39,914 bases of DNA from Lachnospiraceae bacterium. GTDB lineage: Bacteria > Bacillota > Clostridia > Lachnospirales > Lachnospiraceae. The DNA lies in NCBI GenBank assembly GCA_017938285.1, contig JAGBBW010000051.1, positions 1 to 39,914 of the forward strand. Reading direction: 5' to 3'. Under the pieces are notes generated by a model that was given only the letters and a program-made list of their open reading frames with translations, did no database searches and was not told the origin of the DNA. Below, one piece after another: positions 34,052 to 39,914 of the stretch. How positions within the stretch are numbered: the stretch's first letter is position 1; the number at the start of each line of letters is the position of its first letter. The position numbers were made by a program, and so were the translations under genes.

Positions 34052-34097
34052 ATTATATCAAAATGCTCCCCAATAGTCAACGTATATTGGGGAGCAT
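34052..34097 (-). promoter_or_regulatory. Fic promoter embedded in a palindromic operator
   Basis: Minus strand: TTGACT (34080-34075), 17-bp spacer, TATAAT (34057-34052). ATGCTCCCCAATA (34063-34075) and TATTGGGGAGCAT (34085-34097) are perfect 13-bp inverted arms around the -35. A related half-site TAGGGAGCAATA lies at 34031-34042 near the ribosome site. Confidence 0.75.
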
Positions 34098-34241
34098 TAT
34101 CATAATTTTATACACATGATTATTCCCCAATTACATAAATACACTACATAATATGTCCCGATTTCCATGTTATATTCATAACCATTCAATCCCTTCCTAA
34201 TTACGATTTGTGAAAGAGCCTGGCTTAACATGATAAATCAC

Positions 34242-34270
34242 TTGACTCCCATCCCTCCGTCCGCTACAAT
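34242..34270 (+). promoter_or_regulatory. Promoter of the S-component/kinase operon
   Basis: TTGACT (34242-34247), 17-bp spacer, TACAAT (34265-34270); GGAGG precedes the start at 34323. Confidence 0.65.
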
Positions 34271-34322
34271 ACATTATGAACAATTATTTTTTACTTATTA
34301 TACTTACCGGAGGAACTTTTCC

Positions 34323-34859
34323 ATGAAACATACCCGCAACCTGGTGTTATCTGCCCTTTTCCTCTCCCTTGGTCTGGTCCTGCCCTTTCTTACCGGACAA
34401 ATACCGGAAATCGGTTCCATGCTGTTACCTATGCACATTCCCGTACTTTTGTGCGGTTTCATCTGCGGATGGCCTTATGGCCTTTTTATTGGTCTTATCA
34501 CGCCACTGCTTCGCAGTCTGCTGTTTACCATGCCTCCCATGTTTCCAAAAGCAGTTTCCATGGCAGTGGAACTGGCCGGCTACGGTTTCTTTTCCGGACT
34601 TTTCTTTCGTCTTCTGCCACTGAAGAATACTCTGCGGATTTACATCAGCCTGATTGGCTCCATGCTTCTTGGCCGCATACTGTATGGACTGGTATGCATT
34701 CCCCTGCTTGGCATGGCGGGAGCCCCTTACAGCTTTGAGATATTCCTGACTTCCACCCTGCTGGACGCAGTTCCGGGAATTCTTCTCCAGCTGCTATTGA
34801 TACCTGTCATACTTCTTGCCCTGCAAAAAGCAAAACTGCTAGAAAGGAACTACACATGA
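34323..34859 (+). CDS. ECF transporter S component-like membrane protein
   Basis: The start at 34323 follows GGAGG; an in-frame ATG at 34230 lies upstream of the promoter and is rejected. The 178-residue, very hydrophobic protein has about six helices and the ECF S-component look (LVLSALFLSLGLVLPFL, MHIPVLLCGFICGWPYG and GLITPLLRSLLF). Such proteins capture vitamins or precursors and share an ATPase/T module encoded elsewhere. The stop overlaps the next start (ATGA, 34856-34859), tying it to a kinase that could trap the substrate by phosphorylation. Confidence 0.8.
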   Translation: MKHTRNLVLSALFLSLGLVLPFLTGQIPEIGSMLLPMHIPVLLCGFICGWPYGLFIGLITPLLRSLLFTMPPMFPKAVSMAVELAGYGFFSGLFFRLLPLKNTLRIYISLIGSMLLGRILYGLVCIPLLGMAGAPYSFEIFLTSTLLDAVPGILLQLLLIPVILLALQKAKLLERNYT

Positions 34860-35425
34860 AACAGCTTCTTGCCTGCATAAAAAATGAACTGGCAGCCTCC
34901 AGGAAACGTCCTTTCCTGATTGCCATAGACGGTTGCTGCGGCAGTGGCAAAACCACACTTGCCGCCTTTTTGCAGAAACAGCTGGACTGCTCTGTCTTTC
35001 ACATGGATGATTTTTTCCTGCAGCCACAGCAGCGTACTACCGAACGCCTGACTGCTCCCGGTGGAAATGTGGACTATGAACGGTTTCAGAAGGAAGTACT
35101 GGACCACATTCAAGACACCGCCGGAGTAACCCATCAAATCTACAACTGTAGTACAGGTACACTTGCCGACATCGCTGCAATCCCATACCATGATATTGTA
35201 ATTGTCGAAGGAGCCTACAGCCAGCACCCCTATTTTAAAAACTGTTATGATTTGAGGATTTTTCTGGATATTCCAAAAGAAGAACAGGAACAGCGCATCC
35301 GTATGCGCAACGGAGAGACCAGATGGACCATGTTCCGTGATAAATGGATTCCGATGGAAAACAGATATTTTGAGACATTTCAGATAAAAGAAAACAGCGA
35401 TTATGCTGTCAGCATACAACTTTAA
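34856..35425 (+). CDS. Uridine-kinase-like P-loop kinase
   Basis: A 189-residue protein with P-loop GCCGSGKTT (26-34), the substrate motif HMDDFFLQP near 56 and NVDYERF near 78. A lid-like RIRMRNGETRW region lies near 147-157. It resembles the uridine kinase/phosphoribulokinase family. It is translationally coupled to the S component, so a nucleoside or vitamin salvage kinase is likely; the exact substrate is unknown. Confidence 0.82.
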   Translation: MKQLLACIKNELAASRKRPFLIAIDGCCGSGKTTLAAFLQKQLDCSVFHMDDFFLQPQQRTTERLTAPGGNVDYERFQKEVLDHIQDTAGVTHQIYNCSTGTLADIAAIPYHDIVIVEGAYSQHPYFKNCYDLRIFLDIPKEEQEQRIRMRNGETRWTMFRDKWIPMENRYFETFQIKENSDYAVSIQL

Positions 35426-35442
35426 TCCGGACAGGAAAAACC

Positions 35443-35477
35443 AACCGGGGTTGTTTCTTCAACAGCCCCGGTTTTCT
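35443..35477 (+). terminator. Terminator of the S-component/kinase operon
   Basis: AACCGGGGTTGTT (35443-35455) pairs with AACAGCCCCGGTT (35461-35473) over 13 bp with one wobble and a TCTTC-type loop. A short T-stretch follows on the plus strand, and there are A-residues upstream for the convergent gene. Confidence 0.85.
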
Positions 35478-35531
35478 AAAAAAAGATTCATTCATTGTTT
35501 CCTCAGAAGCCTCCAGCGGATCGCACGAATT

Positions 35532-36332
35532 TTACTTACTTTCCATAATCTTCTGATGCAGCTCCGTAAACAGCTCGTTATACCGCACCACACCTTCCGA
35601 CAGCTTCGTTACACCCACATACAGAATCAGCGGAATTTCCTTTCCTTCAAATACAATCGGTTCTCCGTTCTTTGCCCGGACCTTCTCTGCAATTGCCTCC
35701 GCATACGTAATATCTGTGCTGTTTGTCACTACCACAAACTCATCTGCACCAATACGGAACACAACATCCTCTTCCCCTGCTGCCGCATCGAGACGCTCCA
35801 ACTCCGTCAGAATCGCCAGATCCCCTGCCTTGTGGGAAATATCATTAATCTCCATCAGATGATGGATGTCACTGCATACAAAATAACATCCTCTGCGCTG
35901 TACAAATAAATCATATAATTCACTGATATCTACACGTTTTCCACTGCTCATAAATTCATCTCCATTCTCCACCGGCAAAAGCCTTCGTGGGTAAAGTTCC
36001 GTAAACCGTGTCTTACCACGGAATTCGGAAGGATTACAGTTCCAGACCTGTTTAAATGCGCGGGTGAAAGACTCGTTGGTGCTGTAGCCAAACTGCAAAG
36101 CCACCGCCAGCACACTGGCCTCCGGCTCTGCAAACAAAAGCTTTGCCGCTTTCATCATCCGGCGCCGCACTACATAGTCATGCACGCTGATGTGCATCAC
36201 GCATCGAAACAGTTTTTCCAGGGTGGATTTAGAACAATAACAGGCTCCTGCCACCGCCTCTGTCCGAACGTCTTCTTCCAGATGGTTTTCCAGATACTCT
36301 AATGCAGTTGCAAGAAGCTCCATATTACCCAT
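35532..36332 (-). CDS. AraC-type regulator fused to a degenerate GGDEF-like domain
   Basis: A 266-residue protein. Here the DNA-binding domain is N-terminal (residues 5-110), with GYSTNESFTRAFKQVWNCNP as the second helix-turn-helix signature. The C-terminal half (135-266) has a GGDEF-like fold whose signature reads IGADEF (194-199). The Ala in place of the second Gly makes cyclase activity unlikely, so it may bind a ligand instead. AGGAGG precedes the start. It is divergent from the DeoR gene. Confidence 0.82.
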   Translation of the reverse strand: MGNMELLATALEYLENHLEEDVRTEAVAGACYCSKSTLEKLFRCVMHISVHDYVVRRRMMKAAKLLFAEPEASVLAVALQFGYSTNESFTRAFKQVWNCNPSEFRGKTRFTELYPRRLLPVENGDEFMSSGKRVDISELYDLFVQRRGCYFVCSDIHHLMEINDISHKAGDLAILTELERLDAAAGEEDVVFRIGADEFVVVTNSTDITYAEAIAEKVRAKNGEPIVFEGKEIPLILYVGVTKLSEGVVRYNELFTELHQKIMESK

Positions 36333-36466
36333 GTCAAATCCTCCTTGTTTTCCTCCTGGTTTTTATTTCTTTCTCCGCTTAAGCTTGTCTTTATTGTAGC
36401 AGAAATTATCGAATCCTGCTTGACATTTTGAATATAAAATAGACGCAGCTTTATTTACCGATTATA

Positions 36467-36495
36467 TTGACTTATTACCGTTTATGTGGTATTAT
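36467..36495 (+). promoter_or_regulatory. Promoter and direct-repeat operator of the DeoR gene
   Basis: TTGACT (36467-36472), 17-bp spacer, TATTAT (36490-36495). TTACCG occurs twice flanking the -35 (36455-36460 and 36475-36480), 20 bp apart, a possible autoregulatory site. Confidence 0.6.
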
Positions 36496-36564
36496 GTCAC
36501 TATCAAATTCTATAAAGCACCAAAAAAGCATATATTTAAATAAAACCAGTAAAGGAGTCCTACT

Positions 36565-37377
36565 ATGTTAATGGAAGAAAGACAAAAAGAAATTGCAGAG
36601 CATATTGAACAGAACGGTAAAATTACCATTGCTGAAATTACCTCCCGCTACGATATTTCCAGTGAATCCGCCCGCCGGGATTTGCGTATTCTGGAAGCCC
36701 AGGGGTTATGTAAGCGTACCCACGGCGGTGCCCTCCGTCCGGTACAGGTCAGCGTCCGTCCGCCCTTCGACCGTAATTTTGACGAACTTCCGGTATTTGA
36801 GAACTACAATGAGATTGCCAGAAAAGCAGCCTCCTTTATCAAGGAAAACGACATCGTATACCTCACCGGTGGTTCCTTCGGCTTTTTAATGCTGCGTTAC
36901 CTGCCAACGGAGTTCCACTACACTCTTGTAGTGAACTCTGTTGATATTGCCAACCGTCTCCGTAGTATGGCTAATGCAGAGATTTATGTTGCCGGGGGAA
37001 AAATGCGGCAGAGCGGCAGCGTGGTGGACAGCATGGCAGTGGACTTTGTCAGCCGTATGCACTTTGATTTGTGCTTTATTACCGGAGGCGGCCTGACTGC
37101 GGAATTCGGACTTTCCAACGGTACCGATGAGACTGCCTCATTCCAGCGCAAAATCATGGAAAACAGCAGGAAAAAGATTCTTCTGCTGCCAAGCCAGAAA
37201 GTAGGCGTGGATTCCTTTATTAAAGTATGTGACATCAAAAAATTTGATTTGCTGATTACCGACTGGGACTGTGCCGAAGAAGAACTGGCAAAAATCGAAG
37301 AAAAAGGAACGGAAGTTTTCGTTGTACAGCAGGCGGCTTTATCTGTGGAATCCTATGGAAACGAACTGCCTCAGTAA
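36565..37377 (+). CDS. DeoR/GlpR family transcriptional regulator
   Basis: A 270-residue protein. The N-terminal DeoR helix-turn-helix is MEERQKEIAEHIEQNGKITI followed by SSESARRDLRILEAQGLCKR and HGGA. The C-terminal DeoR sensor (DeoRC) domain includes NDIVYLTGGSFGFLML, LVVNSVDIANRL and FITGGGLTAEFGLSN. DeoRC domains bind sugar phosphates. No sugar gene follows directly, so its regulon is elsewhere. AAAGGAG precedes the start. Confidence 0.92.
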   Translation: MLMEERQKEIAEHIEQNGKITIAEITSRYDISSESARRDLRILEAQGLCKRTHGGALRPVQVSVRPPFDRNFDELPVFENYNEIARKAASFIKENDIVYLTGGSFGFLMLRYLPTEFHYTLVVNSVDIANRLRSMANAEIYVAGGKMRQSGSVVDSMAVDFVSRMHFDLCFITGGGLTAEFGLSNGTDETASFQRKIMENSRKKILLLPSQKVGVDSFIKVCDIKKFDLLITDWDCAEEELAKIEEKGTEVFVVQQAALSVESYGNELPQ

Positions 37378-37380
37378 CCG

Positions 37381-37470
37381 CTGCTGCTCTCCCGTGGCAT
37401 TGCAGGAATGCAGTTTGATACGGTAATGAAAATCTGTAACATACTGGGGATTGAGCCGGCAGAGTTATAA
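37381..37470 (+). pseudogene. Remnant of an XRE-type helix-turn-helix gene (C-terminal end)
   Basis: The frame from 37381 reads SRGIAGMQFDTVMKICNILG and ends IEPAEL-stop, the typical C-terminal end of a small XRE helix-turn-helix domain. There is no start codon or N-terminal half; the sequence directly abuts the DeoR stop. It looks like a deletion scar. Confidence 0.65.
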
Positions 37471-37531
37471 CCCATGTCTGCTGCCCCAGTGATTCCGGCA
37501 AACAGCCATAGTCCGAACTATAATTCATTAT

Positions 37532-38074
37532 CTACCATCTCCAATACATTGCTCCATTGCATTGACATAATCTAATAAAAAAGGTATTTATATCTGAGGC
37601 AATATATTCCCATTCACCTGATGGATAGCTTACATCTCCATCTATAATATAATTTCTTTCTTTTTGTAAATCTAACAACAACACATCATCACTAAATAAA
37701 CACTGAAGAAAACAAAAACACTTATTCGGAATATCGTAACCATCCTCCTTCATTTCCTGTGTCACTTCTTCTATTTCTTCAAGACTTAACAATTTATATC
37801 CATCATCTTCATACTCTGATTTATATATAATTGCACCATCTGAAGTTAATAGAAACTCTTTATAAGCATTAGGCAAACTGCATTCATATCTATTCTCAAA
37901 AGATTGAATAGCTTCGGATGTTGCTGGAGCATTCCACATAAAGCAATATGTTTTTTCTCCCAACACTGTTTTTACCACTACATTTTCACTTACCCTTTTT
38001 ACTAATTCTTTTAAGATATTCAACTCTGGCTCCTCCTGTCTCTGCATTTTTATTGTCCATAACTGTTCCACCAT
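37532..38074 (-). CDS. SMI1/KNR4 (SUKH) family immunity protein
   Basis: A 180-residue protein with the SUKH core: ATSEAIQSFENRYECSLPN, AYKEFLLTSDGAIIY, LLSLEEIEEV and a late hydrophobic Phe/Trp-rich part. SUKH proteins neutralise toxins delivered by RHS/CDI-type systems. It lies directly behind an RHS-repeat remnant, as expected for an immunity gene. The start is uncertain because no clear ribosome site is seen; TATAAT lies just upstream (near 38088). The base composition is much more AT-rich than the neighbouring chromosome, suggesting transfer. Confidence 0.8.
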   Translation of the reverse strand: MVEQLWTIKMQRQEEPELNILKELVKRVSENVVVKTVLGEKTYCFMWNAPATSEAIQSFENRYECSLPNAYKEFLLTSDGAIIYKSEYEDDGYKLLSLEEIEEVTQEMKEDGYDIPNKCFCFLQCLFSDDVLLLDLQKERNYIIDGDVSYPSGEWEYIASDINTFFIRLCQCNGAMYWRW

Positions 38075-38094
38075 GGTGTAACAACTATATTATA

Positions 38095-38274
38095 TCACAA
38101 CAACATACCATTCTTCGTTTCGCTTAACAGACGGTCCAGTTCATCGTAGGTGTAGGAAAGGCTTTCTGTACCGTAGCCTGCACCACCGATGGTCTGTGTC
38201 AACAGGCTTCCGTTCCTGTCATACGTGTTTGTTTCGTTGTATTGTACCGTTCCGGATGCCGAAGTAACGATTAC
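38095..38274 (-). pseudogene. RHS/YD-repeat protein fragment
   Basis: The minus-strand frame between stops encodes VTSASGTVQYNETNTYDRNG and later SLSYTYDELDRLLSETKNG, two YD-repeat units (xYDxxGxL and YTYDxLDRL). These are diagnostic of RHS/WapA shell proteins. Only about 60 codons remain, starting immediately after the FGE-like stop and ending before the SUKH gene. It is more GC-rich than its AT-rich flanks. It is a recombination scar left by toxin-tip exchange. Confidence 0.85.
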
Positions 38275-39083
38275 TCATTATTCAAATCATACACTAATCT
38301 AAATCCACATTCACCATCTACTAATCCTTTTGAACACATTCTCATTGCTGACATACACCATATCCACTCATCTGCTTGCCATGGCCAAAAATATGCTCCA
38401 CCACCTTTTATTACAAATCCTTCTGTTTGTGATGAACTATTATTTTTCTTATACAAATCACTACACCATTCTCCTGTATAAATACCATATAAACCAAACT
38501 TGTTACTATTTATGGAATTTAAATCTGAAAAATCAAAACTCAACCATTTTTCTAATTCCATTTCATCAGGTAACTGATTTCCAAACGAAAACAAATCCGA
38601 ACTTCCGGCTCGTACAAAATATTCCCACTCATTTTCTGTCGGTAGTCTTAAATTAAGTTGCTCACACAAAAAATCAACCTGATCTTTTCTAAGATATGCC
38701 GCAAAATTTTCTTCACCATTAAAACATTTAATATCCAAATACTTTTGCACAAATGAATTTAAAACAGGCGTTCTGGTAACCAACATATCTGATACAAAAA
38801 TCCCCTCTTCAACTTCCATTTCAGTATCTTCAAAGAAAATATCTCTATTAATTTTTTTGGCGTGTCTTTTTTCTTTAACAGTAAGACCTTTTGTATATAC
38901 TCCTTCTGGTATATATACAAACTCTAAATCAAGTGGTGAATAATTCGCTATAATACTATTATTTTCAATTCTTATTTCAAACAATGTAGTTTTAACTCCC
39001 AATTTTTCTATTAAATACATTCTTTTTGTATTCAAATCATACTCATTCATCGTATGATTTTTTTCTATCTTGGAAATATCCAT
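38271..39083 (-). CDS. FGE/SUMF1-like protein without catalytic cysteines, in immunity-gene position
   Basis: A 270-residue protein. FGE-sulfatase domain marks are LEFVYIPEGVYTKG (53-66), LRLPTENEWEYFVRAG (145-160), NKFGLYGIYTGEWCSDLY (194-211), GGGAYFWPWQADEW (227-240) and CGFRLV (259-264). Active formylglycine-generating enzymes have a Cys pair after the GG motif; here that stretch has none, so it is probably a non-catalytic FGE/C-type-lectin-fold protein. The start overlaps the end of the toxin tip by 19 nt, with AAGGAG in the toxin gene, so the pair is co-translated. That is the place of an immunity gene, but immunity is inference. Confidence 0.75.
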   Translation of the reverse strand: MDISKIEKNHTMNEYDLNTKRMYLIEKLGVKTTLFEIRIENNSIIANYSPLDLEFVYIPEGVYTKGLTVKEKRHAKKINRDIFFEDTEMEVEEGIFVSDMLVTRTPVLNSFVQKYLDIKCFNGEENFAAYLRKDQVDFLCEQLNLRLPTENEWEYFVRAGSSDLFSFGNQLPDEMELEKWLSFDFSDLNSINSNKFGLYGIYTGEWCSDLYKKNNSSSQTEGFVIKGGGAYFWPWQADEWIWCMSAMRMCSKGLVDGECGFRLVYDLNNE

Positions 39084-39679
39084 GGATTTGAGTCTCCTTC
39101 TTTAAAATATAAAATATTAACATCATTATCCGTTGCAAAATCTTGCATTGCTTTTTGACATTCTCTTGAAGGTTTCACACTTCTTCCTAAATTACAAGGC
39201 GATTTAGTACCATAAATAACTATTGTTTCCCCGGCAGAAACAGTTCCTTTTTCAGTTAGTTCATCTAATATTTTCCTTTCTGTGTAAGTTTGTAACTGTT
39301 CCCCCCAAGACAATATCCGCCCTGGTTTTGTTCCACCACTTCGTGATACTCCTGAATCGACCACATTTCCATGTTCATCCAATTGTTGCCATTTTGCCAT
39401 ATGTCCTTTGGCATTTTTTCCACCCTTCTCTGCAAAAAACTGCAAATTCATTTTCAAAGGAAATGTAGGATTTTCCGTAACCTCTTCTACGACATCATCC
39501 GCTTTTTTAAACAGATTATCCCAGGCACCCTTCGCTTTGTCCATCAAACTGCTAGCACCGCTTTTAACTGCATCCACCAGTTCCGAAGCCTTGGTTTTTA
39601 CCTTGGTCGTTGCCTCAGAAAACACCTCTGTGACTTTAAATCGGAGATACTCCGTGACTATTGAAGCCACGAAGAACAT
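39065..39679 (-). CDS. Polymorphic-toxin C-terminal tip, deaminase-like (orphan cassette)
   Basis: A 204-residue reading frame. Residues 1-70 look like the post-RHS helical segment. KMNLQFFA (76-83) is the pretoxin motif common before Firmicute toxin tips. SWGEQLQTYTERKIL (124-138), GETIVIYGTKSPC (150-162) and ECQKAM (173-178) then match the Pput_2613-like deaminase layout (HTE...PCxxC). Two oddities are Tyr in place of the zinc His and an insertion between the PC and C cysteines. There is no RHS shell or signal upstream; a stop lies four codons before the ATG and the ribosome site is poor, so it is an orphan cassette, perhaps silent. Confidence 0.7.
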   Translation of the reverse strand: MFFVASIVTEYLRFKVTEVFSEATTKVKTKASELVDAVKSGASSLMDKAKGAWDNLFKKADDVVEEVTENPTFPLKMNLQFFAEKGGKNAKGHMAKWQQLDEHGNVVDSGVSRSGGTKPGRILSWGEQLQTYTERKILDELTEKGTVSAGETIVIYGTKSPCNLGRSVKPSRECQKAMQDFATDNDVNILYFKEGDSNPWIFPR

Positions 39680-39688
39680 CTCCGATTT
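39638..39688 (-). repeat. Hairpin over the toxin-tip start codon
   Basis: AAATCGGAGAT (39638-39648) and ATCTCCGATTT (39678-39688) are perfect 11-bp inverted arms. The second arm includes the ATG and the only GGAG ribosome-like sequence. It could block translation of the orphan toxin frame, or mark the junction of cassette exchange. Confidence 0.5.
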
Positions 39689-39764
39689 TGTTTATGTTTG
39701 GAAATCAAAAGAATATTTCATCTCCCTTGTTGGATGCCCTTGTAACATGAGTGTCTAAATAACA

Positions 39765-39914
39765 CTATCCCCTAAACATATTCATATTTTCATTTAAATA
39801 TTTAAGCAATTTTTCTTCCATAGGGCGATGATCTTCACATGGCATATATCTTACAAGATTACTTATTATGTCTGGATATTCAAACTCTGCATATACATCT
39901 TCTGTAACATCAAA
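39765..39914 (-). CDS. C-terminal end of a small unknown protein (runs off right edge), possible immunity protein
   Basis: An open frame enters from the right edge and stops at 39765-39767. It gives 49 residues that begin FDVTEDVYAEFEYPDIISNL and end NENMNMFRG. No family is recognised from this piece. Acidic, small proteins in this spot of RHS loci are usually immunity proteins for the preceding toxin tip, but the identity is not shown. Confidence 0.55.
   Translation of the reverse strand, partial: FDVTEDVYAEFEYPDIISNLVRYMPCEDHRPMEEKLLKYLNENMNMFRG

Noticed and set aside
38271-39083. FGE/C-type-lectin-fold protein as the variable target of a diversity-generating retroelement
   Set aside because: No reverse transcriptase, template repeat or adenine-rich variable C-terminus is seen in the window.

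Overview
The window looks like a chromosomal segment of a gut-type Firmicute, most probably Lachnospiraceae. The reasons are moderate GC content, strong AGGAGG ribosome sites, sigma-A promoters with 16-18 bp spacers, CcpA (cre) sites, LplABC-type sugar transport, MATE and XRE genes, and an RHS/polymorphic-toxin tail. The species cannot be named from the sequence alone. No tRNA, rRNA or CRISPR array was recognised.

Layout. 1-250: left-truncated IS200/IS605 insertion (start of tnpA on the minus strand, with its end hairpin). 509-3571: DUF4143-type ATPase and a secreted, membrane-anchored PIG-L-type deacetylase. 3652-7081: AraC regulator divergent from a TetR/ABC/FtsX operon whose permease gene is frameshifted. 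7213-18505: a large minus-strand carbohydrate locus. It holds a GH4 glycosidase with a cre site on its -10, then LplB- and LplC-type permeases, a large lipoprotein binding protein, two MsmK/UgpC-type ATPases and five small unrecognised membrane proteins. Two of those are paired ahead of each ATPase. The layout recalls Bacillus lplABCD, but with two ATPases and the extra membrane proteins inside the operon.

18506-19058 is an unusual intergenic region with a 180-nt hairpin and a structured repeat. 19059-21967: esterase, XRE regulator and MATE exporter. 21972-28108 (minus): unknown protein, serine hydrolase, chemotaxis receptor, PHP phosphatase and DUF512 radical-SAM protein, followed by a second DUF4143 ATPase (28108-29298). 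29421-30693: ECF sigma factor with its anti-sigma factor. 30694-31053: two ECF-like promoters flanking a second copy of the structured repeat. 31054-37377: Uma2 nuclease, nitroreductase, XRE regulator, Fic protein with a palindromic operator, ECF-type S component plus a kinase, AraC/GGDEF-like fusion and DeoR regulator.

37381-39914 is AT-rich and composed of scraps: an XRE remnant, a SUKH immunity gene, an RHS-repeat remnant, an FGE-like gene overlapping a deaminase-like toxin tip, and the end of another small gene. This is the usual look of the displaced toxin/immunity cassettes downstream of an rhs/wapA gene, which would lie beyond the right edge.

The two most notable observations are: (1) a 134-143 nt structured repeat present in two full copies (18796-18938 and 30761-30894) whose three stems differ in sequence but keep pairing, with a possible pseudoknot and conserved unpaired blocks, each copy placed upstream of a gene in the same orientation; and (2) an FGE-fold protein without the catalytic cysteines sitting in the immunity position behind a deaminase-like toxin.
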